The notes: generated by a model not told the origin, from the sequence alone. 12,774 nt of DNA from an uncultured Lachnospiraceae bacterium (GCA_946611525.1 CAMODS010000019.1:1-12774); one strand, 5' to 3'. Shown: positions 1 through 7,383, counted from the stretch's first letter. Translations and numbers: made by a program.

Positions 1-372
1 GATGACTCCGGACCGTTTTTGCGGAGTGTTCGTGACTGGCTTGATGGCAGGTATCAGATCACCCTTGCCAATTCCGGCACCATGGCCATAAAGTCCATGA
101 CCAAAAAGCTTCCGGACCTCATACTTTTGGATTATGAGATGCCGGTGGTTGACGGTAAGATGGTTTTGGAGATGATCCGCTCCGAGGCTGAGTTTGCCAA
201 TGTGCCGGTTATCTTTTTGACCAGTAAAAATGACAAGCAAAGTGTCATTGACGTTATGAAGCTCAAGGCAGACGGTTATCTTCTAAAGACCATGGAACCC
301 AAGGAGATAATAAAGGCCATCGATGATCATTTTGACAGAGAAAAAGCCGCGTGGACGGCAGAGGGAGACTGA
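1..372 (+). CDS. Receiver (REC) domain protein, 5' end cut by the window
   Basis: The frame is open from base 1, so the gene starts outside the window; the TTG at 19 is not a real start. The first visible residues, DDSGPF, look like the acidic pair near the start of a CheY-like receiver domain, so only the first beta strand is missing from the domain. Counting from base 1, the phospho-acceptor is D44 in LILLDYEMP, the conserved threonine is T74 in IFLTS, and the conserved lysine is K96. The proline that usually follows that lysine is replaced by threonine (LLKTMEP). The protein ends soon after the domain with no output domain. It is therefore either a single-domain regulator or the C-terminal receiver of a larger protein such as a hybrid histidine kinase; the window cannot decide. 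The next gene starts 3 bases after its stop, so the two are probably co-transcribed. Confidence 0.85.
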   Translation, partial: DDSGPFLRSVRDWLDGRYQITLANSGTMAIKSMTKKLPDLILLDYEMPVVDGKMVLEMIRSEAEFANVPVIFLTSKNDKQSVIDVMKLKADGYLLKTMEPKEIIKAIDDHFDREKAAWTAEGD

Positions 373-375
373 CAG

Positions 376-1380
376 ATGGAAAATCGTGAAAATGCCGAGG
401 TGTCACGTCTGGTAGGAGACATATTATCTGACTACCAAAAGCAGCGTGATGTTGACAAGATGGTAGTCTTTAATCAACCGGACAGACGGGCCATAAAGGC
501 TATTTCGCAAAAGTTATTGCGCATTGTCTTTCCCGGATATTATAGAGATCAGGTATACAAGAGCTACAATCTGGAGGGCAATCTTACAGTTCTGATAGAG
601 GATGTGCTCTACAACCTCAGCAAGCAGATAGCCATAGTTTTAAAATATGATTCTGTAGCGGGTAAGGGCTCACCCAAGCCTTGTGATTGTGCATCCCTTA
701 GGAACGTGCCTGCAGATGAGATAAAGATAGAGGAGCAGGCATATTGTCTGGCTCTTACTTTTTGTCACAAGATTCCCCAGATCAGGGAATATGTGGATAC
801 GGATTTAGAGGCTACCTTTGAGGGTGATCCCGCAGCCTACAACAAGGATGAGATCATCCTTAGCTATCCGGGACTTATGGCAACCACCATTAACAGACTG
901 GCTCATGAGCTGTTTTTACTCAATGTCCCCCTGATACCGCGTATGATGACGGAGTATGCACACAGTGCTACGGGTATCGATATCCATCCCGGAGCCACCA
1001 TCGGAAAGTACTTTTTCATTGATCACGGTACCGGTGTCGTTATCGGATCCTCCACCATTATCGGTGAGCATGTAAAGGTTTATCAGGGAGTTACCTTAGG
1101 AGCTCTTTCCACCAGCGGCGGTCAGGCGCTTTACGGGGTAAAGAGACATCCCACCATTGAGGACTACGTGACCATTTATTCCGGAGCCTCCATTCTCGGC
1201 GGAGAGACAGTTATCGGGAGCCACTCGGTTGTGGGTTCCAATGCTTTTATCACAAAGTCAATTCCCCAGGGCACCAGGGTTTCCATCAAAAACCAGGAGC
1301 TGCAGTTTAAGGGAAAGGACGGAAGCATTATTGAGCTTTCGGATACCGCACAGGGTGAGGCGTGGTACTATAATATATAA
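376..1380 (+). CDS. cysE: Serine O-acetyltransferase (CysE/EpsC type, long form)
   Basis: Transfers acetyl from acetyl-CoA to L-serine, giving O-acetylserine for cytoplasmic cysteine synthesis. At 334 residues it is longer than E. coli CysE (273) and resembles the long form common in Clostridia and Bacteroidetes. Residues about 1-190 form the helical N-terminal part, with YPGLMATT and NRLAHELF (H177, likely the catalytic histidine). Residues about 195-300 are the left-handed beta helix of hexapeptide repeats: DIHPGATIG, IDHGTGVVIG, YQGVTLGALS, then KRHPTIEDYVTI and the GASILGG and VVGSNAFI coils. The DHGTG stretch is characteristic of the family. The C-terminal residue is isoleucine, as in CysE proteins whose tail docks into cysteine synthase. 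The start is supported by GAGGGAGA at 361-368. It follows a receiver-domain gene by 3 bases, an unusual partner. Function is clear; binding to cysteine synthase is only inferred. Confidence 0.92.
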   Translation: MENRENAEVSRLVGDILSDYQKQRDVDKMVVFNQPDRRAIKAISQKLLRIVFPGYYRDQVYKSYNLEGNLTVLIEDVLYNLSKQIAIVLKYDSVAGKGSPKPCDCASLRNVPADEIKIEEQAYCLALTFCHKIPQIREYVDTDLEATFEGDPAAYNKDEIILSYPGLMATTINRLAHELFLLNVPLIPRMMTEYAHSATGIDIHPGATIGKYFFIDHGTGVVIGSSTIIGEHVKVYQGVTLGALSTSGGQALYGVKRHPTIEDYVTIYSGASILGGETVIGSHSVVGSNAFITKSIPQGTRVSIKNQELQFKGKDGSIIELSDTAQGEAWYYNI

Positions 1381-1384
1381 AAAT

Positions 1385-1401
1385 AAGTTGCGAAGCAACT
1401 T
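1385..1401. repeat. Perfect inverted repeat with GAA loop
   Basis: AAGTTGC at 1385-1391 and GCAACTT at 1395-1401 form a 7-bp perfect stem around a GAA triloop, 5 bases after the serine acetyltransferase stop. A TTTTT run lies at 1408-1412, so this could be a weak terminator, but the run is not immediately adjacent to the stem. Confidence 0.6.
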
Positions 1402-1402
1402 G

Positions 1403-1428
1403 CATGATTTTTATTTATAAAAATCATG
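1403..1428. repeat. Perfect 10-bp inverted repeat, AT-rich
   Basis: CATGATTTTT at 1403-1412 pairs perfectly with AAAAATCATG at 1419-1428 around the loop ATTTAT. It follows the previous hairpin by one base. The stem is AT-rich and has no clean U-tract behind it, so it is not a textbook terminator. It may act in mRNA 3' end stability or be part of an interspersed element. Confidence 0.6.
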
Positions 1429-1455
1429 ATTATGATAATAATATTTTTATAACGA

Positions 1456-1478
1456 GGGAAAATCTGAAAGATTTTTCC
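1456..1478. repeat. 10-bp inverted repeat with GAA loop, upstream of coaBC
   Basis: GGGAAAATCT at 1456-1465 pairs with AGATTTTTCC at 1469-1478, with one G-T wobble and a GAA triloop. The architecture (arm, GAA, arm) is the same as that of the hairpin at 1385-1401. It sits 25 bases before the coaBC start, in the leader of that gene. No ligand-binding RNA is recognised here. Confidence 0.55.
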
Positions 1479-1503
1479 GAGTCTATGAGTAAGGATATTA
1501 TGT

Positions 1504-2682
1504 ATGCTTAAGGATAAGGTTATATTATTAGGCGTAAGCGGCAGCATTGCCGCCTATAAGATCGCTTCACTTGCCAGCCGCCTGAAAAAGGACGGTGCCG
1601 ATGTGCATGTGATCATGACAAAAAACGCTGTGAATTTCATAAACCCCATCACCTTTGAGACGTTGACGGGGAACAAATGTCTGGTGGATACATTTGACCG
1701 GAATTTTGAATTTTCCGTGGAGCATGTGTCACTCGGACAGGCAGCAGATGTGATGCTTGTCGCCCCTGCTACCGCCAATGTCATTGCAAAGATGGCACAC
1801 GGCATAGCGGATGATATGCTGACGACCACGGTGCTATCCACTACGGCACCTGTGATCGTATCCCCTGCCATGAATACACGTATGTATGAAAAGCAGGTGA
1901 CCCGGGATAATATTGCAAAGCTTCGTGAATATGGCATGACAGTTATAGATCCGGCTGAGGGATATCTGGCATGCGGTGATATCGGAGCAGGAAAGATGCC
2001 GGAGCCGGAAGATCTGTATGAGGAGATATGCTTTGCCATAGGACATGACAGGATACTTGCTGGGAAAAAGGTGGTAGTTACCGCCGGTCCCACCAGGGAG
2101 GCTTTGGATCCGGTGAGGTTTTTGACCAACCATTCCACCGGTCGCATGGGATATGCACTTGCCAGGGCAGCTGCCATATGTGGAGCTGATACGGTTTTGG
2201 TAAGCGGTCCGGTGGAACTTCGCCATCCTGCACGTGTCAGGACAGTTGATGTGGCCTCGGCCGCTGAGATGTACGAGGCTGTGGCAGCAGAGTTTGAGGA
2301 TGCGGATATAGTGATCGGGGCAGCAGCCGTAGCCGATTACAGGCCTGCCCAGGTGGCTGATCAAAAGATGAAAAAGTCTGATGGACAGCTTCATGTGGAG
2401 CTTGAGAGGACCACGGATATTTTAGGGACTCTTGCGTCCAAAAAAACTCACCAGTTTATCTGTGGCTTTTCCATGGAGACGGAAAAGGTGATCGAGAATT
2501 CCCGGGACAAGCTGGTGCGTAAAAACTTTGATATGATAGTTGCCAATGATCTGTTTACGCCGGGAGCCGGTTTTGGAGTGGATACAAATGTGGTCACTAT
2601 CATTACAAAGAAGGGCGAGACTCACCTGCCTATTATGACAAAGGATGAGGTGGCCTTTAGAATACTTGAATCGATAATATGA
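1504..2682 (+). CDS. coaBC: Bifunctional phosphopantothenoylcysteine decarboxylase / phosphopantothenate-cysteine ligase
   Basis: Carries out two successive steps of coenzyme A synthesis: CTP-dependent joining of 4'-phosphopantothenate to cysteine, then FMN-dependent decarboxylation to 4'-phosphopantetheine. Length 392 fits the bifunctional family (about 400). The N-terminal CoaC flavoprotein domain (about 1-180) shows GVSGSIAAYK, the catalytic histidine H74 (SVEHVSLG), PAMNTRMY with N124, and the lid ACGDIGAGKMPEP with C157. The C-terminal CoaB domain (about 187-392) shows VVTAGPTREALDPVR, the LTNHSTGRMG motif with N209, AAAVADYRP, and the KMKK motif at 288-291 that binds the triphosphate. 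The start at 1504 is supported by AAGGA at 1491-1495. It is a stand-alone housekeeping gene after a 123-base spacer. No key residue is missing. Confidence 0.95.
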   Translation: MLKDKVILLGVSGSIAAYKIASLASRLKKDGADVHVIMTKNAVNFINPITFETLTGNKCLVDTFDRNFEFSVEHVSLGQAADVMLVAPATANVIAKMAHGIADDMLTTTVLSTTAPVIVSPAMNTRMYEKQVTRDNIAKLREYGMTVIDPAEGYLACGDIGAGKMPEPEDLYEEICFAIGHDRILAGKKVVVTAGPTREALDPVRFLTNHSTGRMGYALARAAAICGADTVLVSGPVELRHPARVRTVDVASAAEMYEAVAAEFEDADIVIGAAAVADYRPAQVADQKMKKSDGQLHVELERTTDILGTLASKKTHQFICGFSMETEKVIENSRDKLVRKNFDMIVANDLFTPGAGFGVDTNVVTIITKKGETHLPIMTKDEVAFRILESII

Positions 2683-2697
2683 TTGAAAAAAGCTCCC

Positions 2698-2726
2698 TTG
2701 TCATCCTGAGCGCAGCGAAGGATCTG
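2698..2726. repeat. Interspersed palindromic repeat (TCATCCTGAGC...GCGAAGGATCTG type)
   Basis: The stretch has the well-known motif GTCATCCTGAGCG followed by GCGAAGGATCT, which I recognise as a short element scattered through intergenic regions of many bacterial genomes, including gut Clostridia. It folds as ATCCT (2703-2707) with AGGAT (2719-2723), two tandem G-A mismatches, an inner GC/GC pair set and a GCA loop. Its 3' arm contains the only Shine-Dalgarno-like AAGGA (2718-2722) before the next gene, 14 bases from that gene's ATG. Confidence 0.65.
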
Positions 2727-2736
2727 TTTACGGCAT

Positions 2737-3684
2737 ATGAAAAAAAACTACGGTGAAATGATAAAAGAGTTTTTCCATAAGCTGCTGGTTTTGTCAGCGC
2801 TACCGGCCGTGCTTATCGCTACGGCCTCTTTTTTGTTGCTTCCCATAGTGATAGCCTTTTTCAAATTTTCCGCCTTACATATTTTTGCGATCATATACTG
2901 TATCTATGGAATAGCTGTAGTTGTGACAAATCGTCATGCAATATACGTCTGGCTTACTCCCATAGGGCATTTTTTTAGAGATCACATTCCCATCATTCCA
3001 AAGCTTATGAAGGATAAGGCGTTTCGCCAGAGGTGCTTTATCTATTGGAACACTTTTATCAGCTTTCTAATGGTTGTGTTCTATGTGATAGCAGGTTACC
3101 ATTACAGGTCAAGGTGGTTTATGGCGCTTGCGGGATACAATTTCATCGCCATGGTGATCCGTGGGAATCTGTCATACAGAGTGTTTTCTTTCAAGAAAAA
3201 GGGCTTTAGTGGGAAAAAGCTTTTCAGAAAAGAGTGGGTGGCCTTCAGGGACTGTGGGATCATGCTGCTTATGTTTAATATAGCCCTTGGCGTTATGTCC
3301 ATCCAGATGACATTTGAAAACCAGTACTTCCCGTATCATCCGGCTCTTATCATGAGTATTGCCATTTTTGCGCTGTATCGTTTTATTACGGGATTTATGA
3401 ACCTGAAAAAATATAAGGACGATCCGAATCTGGTGCTTTTTGCTTCCAAAAATGTAGATTTCGTCATAGGCTGGATGGCTATGTACACCTTCCAGACAAC
3501 CATGTTGTCACTGCTTCCGGAGAATTCGCCCCACAGATTCTGGGCGAATATTATTACCGGTAATATTGTGGTACTTATTGCCATCGTAGTGGCTGTGAGG
3601 ATGATATTTGTTTCGATAAAGACTATAAATCGCATAGATAAAAATGAGATCGAAGAAGAAGAGCTACTAAAATACAAGGTATAG
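2737..3684 (+). CDS. Unidentified polytopic membrane protein, upstream of the sulfoquinovosidase
   Basis: I do not recognise the family. The 315-residue protein has about eight hydrophobic segments, near residues 16-42, 46-65, 102-120, 126-142, 172-190, 202-220, 238-260 and 271-293, joined by short basic loops (for example SFKKKGFSGKKLFRKEW at 151-167). It ends in an acidic tail, NEIEEEELLKYKV. No ATP-binding, transporter-signature or enzyme motif is visible. The start is weakly supported: the nearest AAGGA lies 14 bases upstream inside an interspersed repeat, and there is no alternative in-frame start between that repeat and 2737. The gene ends 18 bases before the sulfoquinovosidase start with no terminator between, so the two probably share a transcript. 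A role in sulfosugar uptake is conceivable but is inferred only from position. Confidence 0.75.
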   Translation: MKKNYGEMIKEFFHKLLVLSALPAVLIATASFLLLPIVIAFFKFSALHIFAIIYCIYGIAVVVTNRHAIYVWLTPIGHFFRDHIPIIPKLMKDKAFRQRCFIYWNTFISFLMVVFYVIAGYHYRSRWFMALAGYNFIAMVIRGNLSYRVFSFKKKGFSGKKLFRKEWVAFRDCGIMLLMFNIALGVMSIQMTFENQYFPYHPALIMSIAIFALYRFITGFMNLKKYKDDPNLVLFASKNVDFVIGWMAMYTFQTTMLSLLPENSPHRFWANIITGNIVVLIAIVVAVRMIFVSIKTINRIDKNEIEEEELLKYKV

Positions 3685-3702
3685 AGGAGAAAGGGGAGAA
3701 CA

Positions 3703-5691
3703 ATGCAACTTAAGGATTTCAAGAATCTTGAACTATCTGTGGCACACGGGGAAAACGATTTTACCATGAATCGTGGGAGCTTTTCGTACAAGCAGAAGTT
3801 TGATGGGAAAAAGGCTCTTAAGGTGGTTTCCAAAAGGGAAGATCCTGATGGCCTGTATTTTAAATTTGAGGGTGATCATGAGATAGTGATAAAGGAGAAA
3901 AACGAAAAGATCACTTTGGATTATGTGGGGGATGAAAAGCCGGGGATCAACCGCTACTGGATTTCTTTTGGCACGGATCCGGGTGAGCATATATACGGCT
4001 GTGGTGAGACCTATTCCAAGTTTGACTTAAAGGGTGAGAAGGTTAGAGTCTGGGTGGCGGAACACCAGAACGTAGGGCGTATTTCAAAAAAGGTTATAAA
4101 GCGTGCTACAATTGGTCGTATCGTGGGCCCGCAGCCGGACAAGACAGGGAGGTTTTCAAGCTATGAATCCTACTATGCCCAGCCCACCTTTACCAGTTCA
4201 AAAAAATACTATATGCATGTTTTTACCAATGCATACAGTGAGTTTGATTTCACAAAGGCTGACAGGATCACCCTGTATCTCCAGGAGCCGCCACATCTGG
4301 TGACAGAAAGTGGAAGGACCTTCGCGGAAGTGTCTGAAAAGCTTTCAAAAACGGTAAGCACCGTCCACAGCTGGGCTGAGCCCCAAAGTGAGAATCCTCT
4401 TCCGGACTGGATCTATGATGGTGCCATTCTGGCTGTCCAGGAGGGAACAAAGCGGGTGGATGAAAAAATACAGATGGCAGTAAAAGCCGGAGGTAAGGTA
4501 TGCGGCATCTGGTCTCAGGACTGGAGCGGATGCAGGAGAACCGGTTTTGGCTATCAGGTGATGTGGAACTGGACTACGGATAAGGAGCTTTATCCGGGGC
4601 TTCCCGAGCAGATCATCAAATGGAAGGAGCAGGGCATCAGGTTCTTAGGCTACATCAATCCTTTTTTGGCTATAGAAAAGGAGATATACAAGGAGGCTTC
4701 CGAAAAGGGCTATTGTGTAAAAAATAAAGACGGCGAAGACTATCTCGTGACCATCACCACCTTCCCTGCTGCAATGATCGACTTCACAAATCCTGCGGGA
4801 TACGAGTGGTATAAAAACCTTATCAAGGAAAATATGATCGGCATAGGCATGGGAGGCTGGATGGCTGACTTTGGCGAATATCTGCCGGTGGATGCGGTGC
4901 TTTACAGCGGTGAGGATCCGGAGGTGATCCACAATCAGTGGCCTGCCATTTGGGCAAAGCTCAATCGCGAGGCTATAGTGGAAAGCGGCAAGGAGGGAGA
5001 GGTGTTCTTTTTCACCCGTGCAGGACATACCGGCACCATCGATGCGTCCACCATGATGTGGACCGGCGACCAGCATGTGGACTGGTCCGTGGATGATGGA
5101 CTGATCTCCGTGGTCCCTGCTACCCTTTCTTTAGCCATGAGCGGTTACGGTATCACTCACAGTGACGCCGGTGGATATACCACCTATGGCAAGCTTTTAT
5201 CCCGCAGCAAAGAGCTTTTGCTCCGCTGGATGGAAATGGATGTATTTACCCCGCTGCTTAGAAGCCATGAAGGGAATCAGCCGGTAAATGACGTGCAGTG
5301 GTATGATGACAAGGAGCTTTTGGACCATACCGCAAAGTGCTCCCGGATGCATGCAGCCCTAAAGCCTTATCTTATCCGACTGACTGCAGAGACGCAGGCT
5401 CATGGCACACCCGTGATGCGGCCGCTGTTTTACCACTACAATGAGACCAGGGCCTTCACCGAAAAGACCGAATATCTGCTTGGAGCCGATATGCTGGTGG
5501 CTCCGGTATACCGTGACAAGGCAACATCCAGACAGGTTTATTTCCCCAATGATGCCTGGGTAAACATATTCACAGGCAAGGAATACACGGGTGGGACCTC
5601 AGAGGTGGAGGCGCCTATCGGACAACCCCCTGTTTTCGTAAGACGGGGCAGTACCATGTTTGATGAACTCATGGCCGTGGCAAAAGCGTAA
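3703..5691 (+). CDS. yihQ: Sulfoquinovosidase, glycoside hydrolase family 31 (YihQ/SftG-like)
   Basis: Retaining alpha-glycosidase predicted to release sulfoquinovose from sulfoquinovosyl glycosides such as SQ-glycerol. The 662 residues have no signal peptide, so it acts in the cytoplasm and the glycoside must be imported. An N-terminal beta domain (about 1-230) is followed by the GH31 barrel (about 235-560) and C-terminal beta domains. The nucleophile is D389 in GWMADFGEYLP and the acid/base is D456 in WTGDQHVDW; their 67-residue spacing equals that of D405 and D472 in E. coli YihQ. With the same offset of 16, the YihQ residues Q262, Q288, W304 and Y508 map to Q246, Q272, W288 and Y492. The sulfonate-binding R301 maps to Q285, an odd substitution. 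SQDWSG, HSDAGGY and RSHEGN also fit this subfamily rather than maltases. AGGGGAG precedes the ATG, and a terminator follows the stop. Confidence 0.88.
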   Translation: MQLKDFKNLELSVAHGENDFTMNRGSFSYKQKFDGKKALKVVSKREDPDGLYFKFEGDHEIVIKEKNEKITLDYVGDEKPGINRYWISFGTDPGEHIYGCGETYSKFDLKGEKVRVWVAEHQNVGRISKKVIKRATIGRIVGPQPDKTGRFSSYESYYAQPTFTSSKKYYMHVFTNAYSEFDFTKADRITLYLQEPPHLVTESGRTFAEVSEKLSKTVSTVHSWAEPQSENPLPDWIYDGAILAVQEGTKRVDEKIQMAVKAGGKVCGIWSQDWSGCRRTGFGYQVMWNWTTDKELYPGLPEQIIKWKEQGIRFLGYINPFLAIEKEIYKEASEKGYCVKNKDGEDYLVTITTFPAAMIDFTNPAGYEWYKNLIKENMIGIGMGGWMADFGEYLPVDAVLYSGEDPEVIHNQWPAIWAKLNREAIVESGKEGEVFFFTRAGHTGTIDASTMMWTGDQHVDWSVDDGLISVVPATLSLAMSGYGITHSDAGGYTTYGKLLSRSKELLLRWMEMDVFTPLLRSHEGNQPVNDVQWYDDKELLDHTAKCSRMHAALKPYLIRLTAETQAHGTPVMRPLFYHYNETRAFTEKTEYLLGADMLVAPVYRDKATSRQVYFPNDAWVNIFTGKEYTGGTSEVEAPIGQPPVFVRRGSTMFDELMAVAKA

Positions 5692-5710
5692 ATAAAAAAG
5701 TAGATCGTGT

Positions 5711-5741
5711 GGATCCGATGGCGACGTCGGATCCTTTTTTT
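5711..5741 (+). terminator. Rho-independent terminator after the sulfoquinovosidase gene
   Basis: GGATCCGA at 5711-5718 pairs with TCGGATCC at 5727-5734. The stem extends inward by a wobble and a G-C pair to a GCGA (GNRA) tetraloop, and seven T residues follow at 5735-5741. It lies 19 bases after the stop codon and should separate the membrane-protein/sulfoquinovosidase transcript from the downstream units. Confidence 0.9.
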
Positions 5742-5792
5742 ATCACAGTCGGGAAATGCCCCGGCCTTCTAGGACGGAATTGAATATTTCTG

Positions 5793-5821
5793 TTGACAAC
5801 GGAAGATATATGGAATATATT
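5793..5821 (+). promoter_or_regulatory. Sigma-70-type promoter of the transporter gene
   Basis: TTGACA at 5793-5798 and TATATT at 5816-5821 are separated by 17 bases. The palindromic operator overlaps the -10 box and the expected start point. The leader to the ATG at 5865 carries AAAGGAG at 5852-5858. Confidence 0.75.
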
Positions 5822-5843
5822 TGGTTAAAAGTTTTAATCAAAT
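5819..5843. promoter_or_regulatory. Palindromic operator overlapping the transporter promoter
   Basis: The arms ATTTGGTTAAA (5819-5829) and TTTAATCAAAT (5833-5843) form an inverted repeat with a 3-base centre (AGT) and one mismatch (G in place of A in the left arm). The right-half sequence TTTAATCAA and the 3-base spacing recur exactly in the operator at 7416-7438. Its place on the -10/+1 region indicates repression. The ROK protein encoded at 9693 is the likely binder, by inference. Confidence 0.75.
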
Positions 5844-5864
5844 GTCAAAACAAAGGAGAAGTCA

Positions 5865-7292
5865 ATGAACAGCAAAAAGAGGATAATGCAGCTTATTATG
5901 GGCCCGGTGCTTTATCTTTTGATAAGCCTGGGGCTGGGAAAGTCAGGTGTCATAGATTATACTGCGGCAAAGGGAATAGGCACCGCCGTGTGGATGATAT
6001 ACTGGTGGGTGGCAAGACCTGTGGCTATCACCGTCACAGCACTTTTGCCGGGTGTTATAAACGCACTGTTTAACATAGTCCCCATGGAAGATGTGATATC
6101 CCAGTATGCTTCTTCCAGTATCATACTGATCTTCGGCTCCTGTCTTTTGACCGCACCATGGAGTGAGATAGGGCTGGATCGCAGGATCTCTCTAAAGGCG
6201 CTGTCGCTCATCGGGCCTTCCATGAAGTCGCAGATCACGGTGTGGCTTTTGGCGGCAGTGGTGCTTTCCAACATGATGCCCAATGTCGTGGTGGTTGCCA
6301 TTTTCACTCCCATTGCTGTTTCCATGCTTGCGGCAGCAGGCTACAAGGATATAAAAAACTGTGAGGCTGCGACGCCAATTCTTTGTGCAATAGCCTGGGG
6401 CTCCCAGGTTGGAGGAGCAGGCACGCCGCTGGGGGGTGCCATGAACATTACAGCCATTAAGTTTATTGAGGACTTTACCGGGACGGAGTTTATGTACGTG
6501 GACTGGATCACCCGTATGCTTCCATTTACTGTTATTTCCACAGTGGCAGTTTTAGCCACCATGCTTCTAAAGCCCATGGAGACTACATCGCTTTCGGGCA
6601 CAAAGGAATATTTCGAAAAATGCTACCGTGAGCTTGGTCCCATGAAAAAAGATGAAAAGATCAGCCTTGTGCTTTTTGTGGTTGCCATGCTGGGCTCCTT
6701 TATAAGACCTCTGTATGCAGATCTTCTTCCGGGGCTGGTTCCCGCCTATCTTTTCCTAATTCTGGGATGTATAAATTTTGTTATCATCTCTACTGAGAAA
6801 AAGGAAATGCTCCTTACCTGGGAAAAGGCGCAGACTGAAGTGATGTGGGGCATGCTTTTGCTTTTCGCCGGCGGCCTGGCTTTGGGCCAGATACTTACAG
6901 GCTCCGGTGCCAATGACACCATAGCATCATTCGTATCCGGAATGAACCTAAGCGGAGGCTTTGGAACGGTACTTATCTTTACGATCTTCGCCTGCATCAT
7001 TTCTGAGATGACCAATTCCACCGTGTCCGCAGCCGTAACCCTGCCCATAGTTATCGGGGTTACACAAAAGATGGGGCTTAACCCCATTCCCTATGTTTTT
7101 ACCACTGTCATGGGTATGAACTTTGAGTCCATCCTTCCGGTAAGCGTAAGAGCAATTCCCGTATCATATGGGTTGGATCCCTCGAAGCTTATGAAAAACG
7201 GCTTCGTGGTAGCTCTTGTCAGAATGGTGGCTGCAGTTTTGACAGGCTATATTACCATGCTAATCTGGCCGGGCTTTGGAAATCTAAGTTAG
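5865..7292 (+). CDS. DASS/SLC13-family (divalent anion:Na+ symporter) transporter, candidate sulfosugar importer or DHPS exporter
   Basis: 475-residue polytopic membrane protein with about 11 hydrophobic segments plus two re-entrant regions. The two family half-repeats are visible: LSNMMPN at 134-140 followed by GGAGTPLG at 183-190, and EMTNSTVSAAVTLP at 381-394 followed by LPVSVRAIP at 424-432. Known DASS proteins move sulfate or di/tricarboxylates, usually with sodium. Here the second signature, usually LPVATPPNAI in the family, lacks the TPPN part and carries R429, which may suit another anionic substrate. It is the only recognisable transporter in the SQ cluster and has its own promoter and operator matching the catabolic operon's. 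Import of SQ or SQ-glycerol, or export of DHPS, are both possible; the sequence does not decide. The start is supported by AAAGGAG 6 bases upstream. Confidence 0.83.
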   Translation: MNSKKRIMQLIMGPVLYLLISLGLGKSGVIDYTAAKGIGTAVWMIYWWVARPVAITVTALLPGVINALFNIVPMEDVISQYASSSIILIFGSCLLTAPWSEIGLDRRISLKALSLIGPSMKSQITVWLLAAVVLSNMMPNVVVVAIFTPIAVSMLAAAGYKDIKNCEAATPILCAIAWGSQVGGAGTPLGGAMNITAIKFIEDFTGTEFMYVDWITRMLPFTVISTVAVLATMLLKPMETTSLSGTKEYFEKCYRELGPMKKDEKISLVLFVVAMLGSFIRPLYADLLPGLVPAYLFLILGCINFVIISTEKKEMLLTWEKAQTEVMWGMLLLFAGGLALGQILTGSGANDTIASFVSGMNLSGGFGTVLIFTIFACIISEMTNSTVSAAVTLPIVIGVTQKMGLNPIPYVFTTVMGMNFESILPVSVRAIPVSYGLDPSKLMKNGFVVALVRMVAAVLTGYITMLIWPGFGNLS

Positions 7293-7383
7293 TCGGATGT
7301 GCTCTGACAGTGTCGAACAGTGACAGTACGTGCCAACAGGTTGCCTGCATGGTGGCCGGATACATAAAAAGGTGAAAAAGTTG

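Noticed and set aside
1500..1511. ATG four bases before the coaBC start, a three-codon frame ATG TAT GCT TAA
   Set aside because: The spacing of AAGGA (1491-1495) favours the ATG at 1504, and nothing suggests translational coupling beyond chance.
1554..2394. Long minus-strand open frames across coaBC (207 and 186 codons)
   Set aside because: They lie fully inside a well-conserved gene, have no recognisable domain or ribosome binding site, and read as compositional shadows.
5756..6073. Plus-strand 105-codon frame over the transporter promoter and start
   Set aside because: It runs through the promoter, the operator and the transporter start in another frame; the product has no family features.
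7293..7370. Possible terminator or repeats after the transporter gene (TGACAGT at 7305 and 7321; CAGG/CCTG pair near 7337)
   Set aside because: Stems are short and no T run follows; too weak to call, so read-through into the operon remains possible.
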